Of a stretch of 12,668 nucleotides of DNA, positions 1 through 7,226 are shown one piece after another. The position numbers were made by a program, and so were the translations under genes. Under the pieces are notes generated by a model. The model did no database searches. It had not been told where the DNA came from and was given only the letters and a program-made list of their open reading frames with translations. Source of the stretch: Sphingobacteriaceae bacterium. Its GTDB lineage: Bacteria > Bacteroidota > Bacteroidia > B-17B0 > Aurantibacillaceae. Positions within the stretch are counted from its first letter, which is position 1; every line of letters begins with the position of its first letter. The DNA is taken from assembly GCA_023251695.1 (NCBI GenBank), contig JAHEYE010000076.1:1-12668 (forward strand). The letters run 5' to 3'.

Positions 1-93
1 TTAGACAGTATTCATTACGCTAAACGAATACAAATTTCGCTATTGCCTACAGATAAGTATATGGATAAGAAACTTATACAGTTGAAAAAATAG
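1..93 (+). CDS. C-terminal end of a signalling-type protein with SIxYAKRIQ motif (partial)
   Basis: The plus strand is open from the left edge in frame 1 for 30 codons and stops at TAG (91-93). The peptide contains DSIHYAKRIQISLLPTDKY and ends in a lysine-rich tail. The pattern SIxYAKRIQxxLLP is known to me as the linker that follows a coiled coil in Bacteroidota sensor proteins, often just before a SpoIIE-type PP2C phosphatase domain. Here the protein ends about 20 residues after the motif, so no phosphatase domain can follow. The gene converges on the minus-strand gene ending at 120, with only 26 bp between them and no visible terminator. The body of the gene is outside the window, so its function is open. 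The family link rests on motif recognition only. Confidence 0.72.
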   Translation, partial: LDSIHYAKRIQISLLPTDKYMDKKLIQLKK

Positions 94-119
94 CAGGTTG
101 AAATGCAGAACAGTAATAT

Positions 120-992
120 TTACAAAGGATAGAACCTGAACATCAAACATCCTTCAGACATGAGTGTTTTCGAAGTGGTTGGAGGTGTGTTATAAACTCC
201 AGCTTGAGTCTCAATATTCTTTATGGATAGGATACTAAACTCTGCCCCGACTGAAAAATATTTCACAAAAAAATATTCGCCGCCCAAAACGCCGGAAAAC
301 ATCGTACGCTTACCTGTATTCGTTACCAAATAAGGATTTGGTTGTGGCCATCCCGAGGGATAGTAAATTTGGTCTGTCGAGTAATTATTAATGCCGTATC
401 TAAGCCCCGCTATAAGGCGCGCGTTACCCGCAGGATACATTCCCATAAAACCAAAACTTAAAATTGAAGATTTTTGTATCGGATTCAAGGTTATAGTACT
501 TGTTGAGGTTGTTCCCATTTGCTCAGTGGTATTTTTATACAAACCATATTGCACTTCTAATCTCACATATTTAACAGGATCGATATTCGCGATTATTCTG
601 AAAGGAGGAACCGAAGTGGACAATAAATCAACAAGTGTTAACCCTCCTGCTCTAATTCCCAATCCGAAATAACGATGTTTTATTGATGCGCTATCGCTAA
701 ACCCTTTGCTTTTTTTGTAGTTCTTAAAGGATTCCGTTGTTCCGTTCGTATACTTAATCAATGAAATACTGCTTTTAGAAGCACTTATTGCCGGACCATT
801 TATATTGGCACAGCGCTTATAAACAACTTCATTAGCTGTGGTTTCAATAATCTTCGCCTTTACAGAACTGCCGCTTTTGAATGCAATGCTGTCACCACAT
901 TCTGCAGCTGTTTCTTGTGCTGCTAATGAATAATCTGAGCTCAATAATGAGAAGATTAGTAAAATTGTTGTTTTTCTTAAATAGGAATTCAT
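120..992 (-). CDS. Outer-membrane beta-barrel-like protein with small N-terminal envelope domain
   Basis: This 290-residue protein has a signal peptide (about 1-24, hydrophobic LLIFSLLSS then SLAA). A short module at about 32-88 follows, reading CGDSIAFKSGSSVKAKI, then VYKRC and a closing ISLIKYTNGT. This resembles a domain common at the start of secreted Bacteroidota proteins, where a target of modification or stress is written as 'ks.I..I.Y.nG'. Cys32 and Cys61 could form a disulfide. From about residue 105 the sequence alternates Gly/aromatic strands (YFGLGIRAGG, RLEVQYGLY, RLIAGLRYG, FSVGAEFSIL) and ends MFRFYPL, as expected of a small 8-strand-type outer-membrane barrel. The gene starts 20 bp after the YceI/TPR gene and is probably the last gene of that operon. 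No specific function can be assigned. The ATG at 990-992 is the only sensible start, since the signal peptide begins there. Confidence 0.8.
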   Translation of the reverse strand: MNSYLRKTTILLIFSLLSSDYSLAAQETAAECGDSIAFKSGSSVKAKIIETTANEVVYKRCANINGPAISASKSSISLIKYTNGTTESFKNYKKSKGFSDSASIKHRYFGLGIRAGGLTLVDLLSTSVPPFRIIANIDPVKYVRLEVQYGLYKNTTEQMGTTSTSTITLNPIQKSSILSFGFMGMYPAGNARLIAGLRYGINNYSTDQIYYPSGWPQPNPYLVTNTGKRTMFSGVLGGEYFFVKYFSVGAEFSILSIKNIETQAGVYNTPPTTSKTLMSEGCLMFRFYPL

Positions 993-1012
993 AATGGTAG
1001 TTTTTAATTAAT

Positions 1013-2317
1013 TTACTTCATGTTATCATAAGTACCGCTTGGCTTCAATTTCAAATCAACAAAAACTTTATCCATTGGCGCAGCAGGATATTTACGTGAT
1101 TTGAAATATAGAAAATCTTCCTGCAAAATTTTATCACCGGCTTTGCCTGCAGCGTTTTTCTTACTTATCGCTTCACGATAGGTTTCTACAGCTTGCGGAA
1201 CACTTCCAAAAAACAAATAAGCATGTCCCAATCCTATTTTAGCATCAATATCCCCGGGATCTTTTTTAACGGCCTCTTTAAATAAATTATTTGCTTTAAC
1301 ATATTCTTTATTTTGTAATTCCGCCCAACCTTGCTTCTTTAATCCCTCAGCCGTGGATAAATCGTTTTCGTTTTCTTTATTTAATTCGTCATTATTAGTG
1401 AGATGAACTTCATTACTTGTTTTCTTTCCTTCAACACTTTTCATACCGTCTTTATACAAGGCGAAACGATCTACTTCCCCAGATTCGCTTTTCATAAATT
1501 CGATTTTCATGTCAGCAAACTCCCAAAAGAATTTAGTTGGCGATTCAGGAAAAATGTCGTTTTTACTTTGTCCGCCCGATGCCATAGCTACTAAATGATC
1601 GCCATCCCTGTAAACAGTTAAATTAATATTGGCCGATACCTGATATTGTCCGATATAGGTATCAAGCGTCTTAACATCCACTTTAATTTTATTTTTTGCA
1701 ACCAAAGGAATGAGCTTGTCGGTTTTTACAAGCATTAAATTGCAATTAATAGTTATTTCTTCGCCGAGAACAATACCGCCTTCCGTCATAATTTCATACG
1801 GACCAACACCGAAATCACCACGGTGAATTTTACCGCTGATGTTGAAAGCATACATGGTTTTTCCGGAGTAATAATTAGTTACCGGGTTGCGTGCTCCAAC
1901 AGCTATCAACTTAACTTTTTGCGTTACACCCTTAATCGTTAGCTCACCATCCACATCATAAGTGCCTTTTACTTTACCGGGTTTAAACGATGTTGAACTA
2001 AACTCAGCACGGGAAAATTTTTCAGAATCGAAAAAAGATTTTGATTTTATATCCTTATCCCGCATTTCATCGCCTGTTTCAACTGAGCGCGTATCCACCA
2101 TAAAAGAAACGACTGCATTACTAAAATCACTTTCTGAATTGGAATTTATTTTCCCATCGTACATTTTAAAACGGCCCTCAAAATCATTTACCATCATGTA
2201 CTTCAGCGAAAATTCCATCTGGCTATGATTACGATCAACCTTCCAACTTACCTGTGCATCGGCAGCGCTAAAAAATAAAATATACAATACAATTAATAAT
2301 CCTGAAATATTTTTCAT
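1013..2317 (-). CDS. Periplasmic YceI-domain protein with DUF3471-like and TPR domains
   Basis: This 434-residue protein has a signal peptide (1-22, ending SAADAQ). It then carries a full YceI domain (about 23-197) with the recognisable start WKVDRNHSQMEFSLKYMMV and the motif ELTIKGVTQKVKL. YceI proteins are lipocalin-like barrels that bind polyisoprenoid or other amphiphilic lipids in the periplasm. Residues about 217-298 (LDTYIGQYQV ... IEFMKSESGEV ... ALYKDGM) resemble the DUF3471 domain seen at the C-terminus of some beta-lactamase-like proteins. After an acidic, Asn-rich linker (305-322) come two TPR helices pairs (about 323-391, including GWAELQNKEYVKANNLFKEA and AYLFFGSVPQAVETYREA). 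Ordinary YceI proteins are about 190 residues, so this is a three-part fusion. It lies 32 bp after the T9SS-exported gene and 20 bp before the barrel gene. The ligand is unknown; a lipid carrier that docks a partner through its TPRs is inference. Confidence 0.88.
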   Translation of the reverse strand: MKNISGLLIVLYILFFSAADAQVSWKVDRNHSQMEFSLKYMMVNDFEGRFKMYDGKINSNSESDFSNAVVSFMVDTRSVETGDEMRDKDIKSKSFFDSEKFSRAEFSSTSFKPGKVKGTYDVDGELTIKGVTQKVKLIAVGARNPVTNYYSGKTMYAFNISGKIHRGDFGVGPYEIMTEGGIVLGEEITINCNLMLVKTDKLIPLVAKNKIKVDVKTLDTYIGQYQVSANINLTVYRDGDHLVAMASGGQSKNDIFPESPTKFFWEFADMKIEFMKSESGEVDRFALYKDGMKSVEGKKTSNEVHLTNNDELNKENENDLSTAEGLKKQGWAELQNKEYVKANNLFKEAVKKDPGDIDAKIGLGHAYLFFGSVPQAVETYREAISKKNAAGKAGDKILQEDFLYFKSRKYPAAPMDKVFVDLKLKPSGTYDNMK

Positions 2318-2349
2318 AAAATTGGATTTAGCTTTTGATTGCCTGAGGC

Positions 2350-3462
2350 TTAATTTTTGATAACCTTTTTGGTTTGGGTTTTCCCTTCTTTGATGACCTG
2401 AACAAAATACAAACCAGTATTTAATTGGGAAATATCGATTGCTGTTTCATTTTCAGATAAAATAGTTTTGTAAGCCAATTGTCCGATAGAATTTAAAATA
2501 ATTAGTTCAGCCCCCGTTACATCTGTTTTTATGTTTATACTTTCGGCAGCAGGGTTAGGGAATACTTCAAAATAATAATCAAAAATAGTTTTACAACGCT
2601 CTGACCCAATAACCGGAGTATACGTTGTTTCTTTATCGAAGTCGGTTTGTTTTAAACGGTAATACGAATAATCACTTAGTGGTTTAGTATCAATAAATTC
2701 GTAATACTTACTATCGTTGCTGTTACCTGCGGCTTTAATAGTACCAATATCACTGAAATTAATCCCATCAAAAGAATATTGAACCGTGAAAAAATTATTA
2801 TTTCTTTCGGTTGCTGTGGTCCACTTCAAAGCCGTTGTACCATTCCTGCATTCCGAAGTAAAACATGAAAGCTCTATAGGTAAAATAGTACAGCTACCGT
2901 TTAATACAAAATTATCTACATGCGACCAACGTGTTGGACCGGCAGTAGTGACACTGACGTGCTGACCGTTATTAGGGGCTACAAAAGTAAAACAACGCTG
3001 ATTCCAAACACCGCCGGTTGGAGTAGGTCCTGTATAAACAACTGTTCCACCTGCCCCAGCAACGGTTGAAATGCCAATGACAACAGGCATTCCGGGAGGA
3101 CAACAAGCAAGATCTCCTTTATCCCAAAAACTCATACTGTATGTTGTACCAGAAACAAGTGGTGCTGATAATTGCATTGTAAATGCGTCTGAAGTACTCG
3201 GGAAGGCAAGAGCAGCAAACCATGTGCCACTTTGAGAAGGTCCATACGGACAAGCACTTTGCATGATGTCTAATTCCCCTCCACCGCCATAAGCGGTACT
3301 GTTCGACATTTTTGCATTCCACGAAACATTGCTCATATTATAATCACAAGCTGCCGCCGTATTTATTTCGAAGCTACCGTTTAAAAATGCCTGTGCTGAT
3401 AATTGCTGAAACGCAAAAACACTGATTGCTAAGGACCATACACTATTTACTTTTTTCAGCAT
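2350..3462 (-). CDS. Secreted protein with T9SS type A sorting domain
   Basis: This 370-residue protein has an N-terminal signal peptide (about 1-23, ending LSAQA). Residues about 24-192 look like a beta-sandwich carbohydrate-binding-type module: FLNGSFEINT near the start, GTTYSMSFWDKGD in the middle and VDNFVLNG at the end. It has an unusually Cys-rich core (C39, C71, C120, C121, C157, C191). Residues about 194-282 hold the common Bacteroidota connector LPIELSCF ... LKWTTATERNNNFFTVQYS ... YYRLKQTDFD. The type A T9SS sorting domain (about 297-370) follows, with VFPNPAAESINI, LNTGLYFVQV and the final KKVIKN. The protein should therefore cross the inner membrane by Sec and the outer membrane by the type IX system, then be anchored or released. 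No enzymatic motif is seen; substrate binding is inferred only from fold-like pattern. It is the first gene of the operon reaching to 120. Confidence 0.9.
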   Translation of the reverse strand: MLKKVNSVWSLAISVFAFQQLSAQAFLNGSFEINTAAACDYNMSNVSWNAKMSNSTAYGGGGELDIMQSACPYGPSQSGTWFAALAFPSTSDAFTMQLSAPLVSGTTYSMSFWDKGDLACCPPGMPVVIGISTVAGAGGTVVYTGPTPTGGVWNQRCFTFVAPNNGQHVSVTTAGPTRWSHVDNFVLNGSCTILPIELSCFTSECRNGTTALKWTTATERNNNFFTVQYSFDGINFSDIGTIKAAGNSNDSKYYEFIDTKPLSDYSYYRLKQTDFDKETTYTPVIGSERCKTIFDYYFEVFPNPAAESINIKTDVTGAELIILNSIGQLAYKTILSENETAIDISQLNTGLYFVQVIKEGKTQTKKVIKN

Positions 3463-3493
3463 TTTACTAAGGGACCGAAGACTTGTAAAAAGT

Positions 3494-3522
3494 CAAGTAA
3501 AATTAGTAAAAAAAGGGACAAA
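3494..3522 (-). promoter_or_regulatory. Candidate promoter of the T9SS/YceI/barrel operon
   Basis: On the minus strand TTTG (3519-3522) is followed after 19 bases by TACTTG (3494-3499). The Bacteroidota consensus is TTTG, about 19 bases, then TAnnTTTG, so the -7 box is short by one position and imperfect. It lies 31 bp before the ATG at 3462, where a promoter is needed. A small inverted repeat, ACTTG with an 8-base loop and CAAGT (3481-3498), overlaps the -7 box. The rest of the 125 bp gap between 3463 and 3587 shows nothing else I can support. Confidence 0.35.
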
Positions 3523-3587
3523 AGCAAGGGTTTGACACTTACTGCGATTAAGTAAAGCGATTTAGACGTTTTAAGGGCCAAAAAAGC

Positions 3588-4052
3588 CTACTTTTTTTGC
3601 TTTTGGAAGGCACTTTCATAGCAGGCAATCCATTCTTTGGCGCTCATTTTACCTGCTAATTCACCGATAAGTTTATAAGGAATATCATCCATTTTTTTAA
3701 AACGGATACAGCTCTTGCCCATGTCTAATTTCGATTTGGAATGTTTAGGAAATTCCTTTACAAACCAATCGAGTAATTTTTTATTCGCATAAACTCCCAT
3801 GTGATAAACAGCAATGAAATTCTTTTGCGAAGCAAGTCCCATGAAAGGCAATGGTTGTTTGGGGTCGCAATGATAACCATGCGGATATATTTTATGCGGA
3901 ACAGAGTAACCCATCATTCCGTATCCCATTCCCTCTGCAAAATTTTTGTCAATATTCTTTTTAATCTCTTTGCGTAATTCAGTCATTGCTTTTTTGCGTT
4001 CTGCGGGTAAAGAATCAATGTATTCTCCGGGTGTTTTAGCTGATGATTGCAT
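3588..4052 (-). CDS. DUF1801 (YdhG-like) domain protein
   Basis: From the ATG at 4050-4052 the product is 154 residues. It matches the DUF1801 family along its length: TPGEYIDSLPAERKKAMTEL at the start, then GMGYGMMGYSVP, the strand FIAVYHMGVY, and GKSCIRFKKMDDIP near the end. These are small cytosolic proteins with an SHS2/YdhG-like fold, common next to unrelated genes and of unknown biochemical function. The frame is open 21 bp further to a TTG at 4071-4073, but that codon sits inside the -7 promoter-like element (4071-4077), so I take the ATG. No Shine-Dalgarno is seen. The gene ends in TAG (3588-3590). It is probably transcribed alone, since a terminator separates it from trxA upstream and a 125 bp gap separates it from the next operon. 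Confidence 0.88.
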   Translation of the reverse strand: MQSSAKTPGEYIDSLPAERKKAMTELRKEIKKNIDKNFAEGMGYGMMGYSVPHKIYPHGYHCDPKQPLPFMGLASQKNFIAVYHMGVYANKKLLDWFVKEFPKHSKSKLDMGKSCIRFKKMDDIPYKLIGELAGKMSAKEWIACYESAFQKQKK

Positions 4053-4070
4053 ATTATTTTTTTGAAATAC

Positions 4071-4100
4071 CAAATTAATAAAAAACCCCGACTCCTCAAA
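4071..4100 (-). promoter_or_regulatory. Candidate promoter of the DUF1801 gene, nested in the trxA terminator
   Basis: On the minus strand TTTG (4097-4100) is followed after 19 bases by TAATTTG (4071-4077), close to the Bacteroidota TTTG/TAnnTTTG pattern but one base short in the -7 box. The upstream box lies in the loop of the trxA terminator hairpin, so termination of one gene and initiation of the next share the same DNA. A start near 4066 would leave a leader of about 14 bases. Confidence 0.4.
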
Positions 4101-4114
4101 GGGAAACGGGGTTT
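4083..4114 (-). terminator. Rho-independent terminator of trxA
   Basis: An 8-bp perfect stem, AAACCCCG (4083-4090) with CGGGGTTT (4107-4114), encloses 16 bases that can form a further 4-bp inner stem (4093-4096 with 4101-4104). Read on the minus strand the hairpin is followed by TTTTTTATTAATTT, a good U-tract. It lies 18 bp after the trxA stop codon. The plus-strand reading lacks a strong U-tract and no gene points that way. Confidence 0.85.
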
Positions 4115-4132
4115 AATAATTCTTAACCGCAA

Positions 4133-4450
4133 TTATAATTGGGCGTCCAACTTTGCTGCTAAGTTAGCCTTAGGAACTGCTCCAACTTGTTTGTCTACAA
4201 CTTGTCCGTTTTTAAAGAACAACAAGGTTGGAATATTGCGGATACCAAAATTCATACTAATGTTTGGATTATGATCCACATTCACTTTACCAATTACGGC
4301 TTTGCCTGCGTATTCTTTGGATAGTTCTTCAACAATCGGACCAACCATGCGGCACGGACCGCACCATTCTGCCCAAAAATCCAATAATACGGGTTTATCG
4401 CTTTTCATTACTAACTCATCAAAGTTAGCGTCGGTGATTTCAAGTGCCAT
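4133..4450 (-). CDS. trxA: Thioredoxin
   Basis: This is a 105-residue classical thioredoxin, the full family length. It has the redox motif WCGPC at residues 29-33 (Cys30 and Cys33) inside LLDFWAEWCGPCRMVGP. The cis-proline is Pro74 in the conserved RNIPTLLFFKNG, and the buried aspartate is Asp24. It has no signal peptide, so it acts in the cytosol as a disulfide reductant for ribonucleotide reductase, peroxiredoxins and similar targets. An AAAGGA stretch lies about 10 bases before the ATG, one of the few Shine-Dalgarno-like sites here. It is 88 bp after the yfhO gene on the same strand and could be co-transcribed with it or have its own promoter; I found no convincing -7 box in the gap. A strong terminator follows. 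Confidence 0.98.
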   Translation of the reverse strand: MALEITDANFDELVMKSDKPVLLDFWAEWCGPCRMVGPIVEELSKEYAGKAVIGKVNVDHNPNISMNFGIRNIPTLLFFKNGQVVDKQVGAVPKANLAAKLDAQL

Positions 4451-4538
4451 TTTAATGTTTCCTTTCTTTTTGTTTAGTTATACGTTTATTTATTATCAAT
4501 TAGTATTCCAATTCAGTTTATTGCCGTTTTGTCGTGCT

Positions 4539-7112
4539 TTAAGCTGCCGTTTTGCCCTTTTTAAAGTCCATAAAAATGCTTCCTGCCACTGTTACAAGAA
4601 CCAATATTGAGCCGAGGGTTGCTATGCTATTGCCGGTTTTATAAGTCTCCGGCTCAAATTTAAACTCAATTTTATGTTTTCCGGCGGGTACCGGCATTCC
4701 CCGTAAAACGTAATCAACGGCTGCGTGCGGTACAATTGTTCCGTCAAGATACGCATTCCATCCCTTCGGGTAATAAATTTCGGAGAATACAGCAAATTGA
4801 GCATCGCTGCATTCGGCCTCATACACTAAATCATTCGGCTGGTATGAAATTAATTTAATAGTTCCGTTACCCGAGTAATTTAAATCTGTTTTTACATCGG
4901 CCTTAAATTTTGCCTGCATAATAGCTTGCTGCTTGGTATTTATTTTTCCAAGACCAATAATTTCCTGATCGGCATTTTCGGCTATAGCAACTTCTTTTAC
5001 AAACCATGCATTGCCATTGGCTTGGGGATTCCTCATCGGAACAATTTTTTCTTCACTCACAGGCACAATCAAATATTTTGTGTTGAGCATGTTCAAAATG
5101 TGAAGCTGGGCAAATAAACCCTCTATCAAAGAATCGTTACCCATTGTTTTATTTATTCCGGAATAGAACTTCTGTACCTGATCCTGATAATAGAAATCAT
5201 AAAGTTCCTGGTATTTTTTCAGTTTTGCACCATGATACCCTCCTATAGATTTATGCAAATAAGAAGTAGCCGCATCCTGAAACGGTGAAGCTCCTAAATT
5301 CAAAACACGGTAATTCGGGTCTTTGTCTTTTAAAATCTCTACATCGGCCGGTGTTTTTTCGAAACTCGCCATATTCTGAGTTTTGGTCACAAAGTTCTTC
5401 TCACTCAAATAACGCATATCAACAGTCCATAAATCAATCAGGATAAAAATACCGAGTGCTCCGAAAAGCATTTCACGCTTCAATTTTTTATTGAGATACA
5501 AATAAATGAAAATAAAAGCGAGAGCGATGAAAATAAATGAACGCATCGCATCAGATTGGAAAATCCCTTTGCGCGCAATTTCTAATTGCGGAATCAATTG
5601 CGCTACGTAAGAACGGACCTGATCCTCCGGATTGCCGCCGCGTGAATAACGGTAAACCATTTGCTGCTCCTCACCATCAGGACTAAATGAATTCACCATG
5701 TCAGGAGCAAAATATCCAAGGAGGCAAAATCCACCGGTTAGAATGAAAGCAAGAATTAATATTTTTTTAAGCTCTAATTCTTTTTTAATAAATCCGATTT
5801 TAATTTTTTCACCTAAAGATTTGAATTGTATTAACTCGTTTAAGGTTAGTATGGCTAAAAGCGGTAAACAGAATTCAGCAATGACCATCGTCATAGATAC
5901 AGCCCTGAATTTATTGTATCCCGGAACATGATCTAAGAAGAAAGAAGTTAATCCCATAAAATGATTTCCCCACGATAAAGCCATAGCTAAAATAGTGATG
6001 AGCAATAGTGGCCATTTCAATTTGTTTTTGGTTATGAATAATCCAAGTACAACCAGAAACATAATAATTGCTCCAATATAAACCGGACCGGCTGTGATGT
6101 ACTGATCGCCAAAGTAAGAACCATTATTGCCAACCGCCTGTTTAAAATCGGGCGATACTTTTTTCAACGCGTTTGGATCTTCTTCACCAATAGGAATACT
6201 TGATGAACCGCCTTTGTAATCCGGAATTAAAAAAGTAAAACTTTCGCTGATACCATGACTATATTGGGTTACGTAATCTTTATCCAGTCCGCTTGTAACA
6301 ACTTCTGCATTGCTTTTACCATCGGGAGTAATGGTTAATTCGGTTTTGCCACGGGTAGAATATTTTCCGTACTCGTCGGTACACAACAAATTACCCGCAT
6401 TTGGTAACACTGCAATCATGGTGGCGGCAACAAAAAGCCCGAGTGATTTCAAAAAAGAGGGCCTCGCTTTTTCCTTAAATGCATAATAAGCATAACCTGC
6501 AATTAAAGCGCCTATTATCATGAAACCATAATAAGTAATTTGAACGTGGTTCGCGTTTAATTCCATGGCCATAAATAAAACCGTTAACGCAAAGCCTAAC
6601 CATGTACGTCCTTTAAACAATAAAACAATTCCTCCTATAAGCGGCGGTAAATAAGCCAGCGCGTTGAGTTTTGAGTTATGCCCTGCCCCAAGAGCGACTA
6701 AAAAATAAGTTGATAAACCATAAGCGATGCCTCCTATCAATGCGAGCCAAGGTTCAATTTTTAAGCACAAAAGCAGAATAAAAAAACCGGCAAAACATAA
6801 AAAAATATACCCTGAAGGATGCGGCAAAAATAATTTAAATGCTTTGTCAAGTGTACCTAACCAGTTACCGGGATATAATGTTGAAACCTGATAAGCCGGC
6901 ATTCCGCTAAACATAGAATTGGTCCATAACGGTTCTGTATGATATTTTTCCCTGAAATCACCAATCTCCTTACTCATACCTCTTGCCTGCATAATATCGT
7001 GCTGTGAAATTTCTTTACCCGATAAAAGAGGCTTGAAATAAATGAGGGTCAAAACAGCAAATAGAACAACAGCTGCTATATAAGGGATTAATTTTTTAAG
7101 AGAGAATTGCAT
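4539..7112 (-). CDS. YfhO-family polytopic membrane protein
   Basis: From the ATG at 7110-7112 the product is 857 residues, typical for Bacteroidota YfhO proteins. It begins with a transmembrane helix (about 8-27). An extracytoplasmic loop follows with the family motif ISQHDIMQARGMSKEIGDF and WTNSMFSGMPAYQ; Asp39 occupies the place of the acidic residue in the first loop of GT-C-type enzymes. Many more hydrophobic helices follow up to about residue 550, with a large soluble part after that. The end carries the characteristic FSEIYYPKGWNAYLDG and VPAGKHKIEFKFEP, a last helix and a short Lys-rich cytosolic tail. In Firmicutes YfhO is implicated in glycosylating lipoteichoic acid. Bacteroidota have no such polymer, so the acceptor here is unknown; transfer of a lipid-linked sugar across the membrane is inference. 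The frame runs to a TTG at 7128-7130, but that codon lies inside a perfect -7 box. Confidence 0.93.
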   Translation of the reverse strand: MQFSLKKLIPYIAAVVLFAVLTLIYFKPLLSGKEISQHDIMQARGMSKEIGDFREKYHTEPLWTNSMFSGMPAYQVSTLYPGNWLGTLDKAFKLFLPHPSGYIFLCFAGFFILLLCLKIEPWLALIGGIAYGLSTYFLVALGAGHNSKLNALAYLPPLIGGIVLLFKGRTWLGFALTVLFMAMELNANHVQITYYGFMIIGALIAGYAYYAFKEKARPSFLKSLGLFVAATMIAVLPNAGNLLCTDEYGKYSTRGKTELTITPDGKSNAEVVTSGLDKDYVTQYSHGISESFTFLIPDYKGGSSSIPIGEEDPNALKKVSPDFKQAVGNNGSYFGDQYITAGPVYIGAIIMFLVVLGLFITKNKLKWPLLLITILAMALSWGNHFMGLTSFFLDHVPGYNKFRAVSMTMVIAEFCLPLLAILTLNELIQFKSLGEKIKIGFIKKELELKKILILAFILTGGFCLLGYFAPDMVNSFSPDGEEQQMVYRYSRGGNPEDQVRSYVAQLIPQLEIARKGIFQSDAMRSFIFIALAFIFIYLYLNKKLKREMLFGALGIFILIDLWTVDMRYLSEKNFVTKTQNMASFEKTPADVEILKDKDPNYRVLNLGASPFQDAATSYLHKSIGGYHGAKLKKYQELYDFYYQDQVQKFYSGINKTMGNDSLIEGLFAQLHILNMLNTKYLIVPVSEEKIVPMRNPQANGNAWFVKEVAIAENADQEIIGLGKINTKQQAIMQAKFKADVKTDLNYSGNGTIKLISYQPNDLVYEAECSDAQFAVFSEIYYPKGWNAYLDGTIVPHAAVDYVLRGMPVPAGKHKIEFKFEPETYKTGNSIATLGSILVLVTVAGSIFMDFKKGKTAA

Positions 7113-7127
7113 ATAAAAGATAAATAA

Positions 7128-7135
7128 CAAATATA
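7128..7135 (-). promoter_or_regulatory. -7 promoter element of yfhO
   Basis: Minus-strand TATATTTG matches the Bacteroidota TAnnTTTG -7 box exactly and lies 16 bp before the yfhO ATG. No TTTG is found at the expected -33 position, which is occupied by the DUF4197 terminator stem. A leader of about 10 bases is implied, and the upstream TTG codon is thereby excluded as the translation start. Confidence 0.5.
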
Positions 7136-7143
7136 TTAAAATT

Positions 7144-7170
7144 AAAAGGCAGAACCCCTTCGGTTCTGCC
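7144..7170 (-). terminator. Rho-independent terminator of the DUF4197 gene
   Basis: A perfect 9-bp stem, GGCAGAACC (7148-7156) with GGTTCTGCC (7162-7170), has a 5-base loop. On the minus strand it is followed by TTTTAATTTTAATAT. It lies 56 bp after the DUF4197 stop codon and directly before the yfhO promoter, insulating the two genes. Confidence 0.87.
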
Positions 7171-7205
7171 CCTTTTCTTCTAAATTTTATTAAAAACTTA
7201 TACCT

Positions 7206-7226
7206 GCCCTGAGCCAGTCAAAGGAC
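7206..7226. repeat. Degenerate copy of a dispersed palindromic repeat
   Basis: The minus strand reads CTTTGACTGGCTCAGGGC over most of this interval. It resembles the short element CTTCGACAGGCTCAGGGC that I remember as dispersed in intergenic DNA of many bacteria. By eye 18 of 21 positions fit, with mismatches that weaken the palindrome. It touches the last base of the DUF4197 stop codon. Only one copy is visible in the window, so its repeat status is inference. Confidence 0.3.

Noticed and set aside
391..672. Open frame of 93 codons on the plus strand
   Set aside because: It is antisense to the beta-barrel gene, has no family resemblance and no promoter-like element; the same holds for other short opposite-strand frames in the window.
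3541..3590. Terminator after the DUF1801 gene and direct repeat GCGATT ... GCGATT
   Set aside because: The only stem is 3-4 bp with a bulge (AGGC/GCCCT) and the direct repeat is too short to stand out from chance.
4053..4073. Upstream TTG start giving seven more residues to the DUF1801 protein
   Set aside because: The codon is TTG and lies in the putative -7 promoter box; the family alignment begins at the internal ATG.
7113..7130. Upstream TTG start for the YfhO protein
   Set aside because: The TTG lies within an exact TAnnTTTG element, so it is unlikely to be in the transcript.
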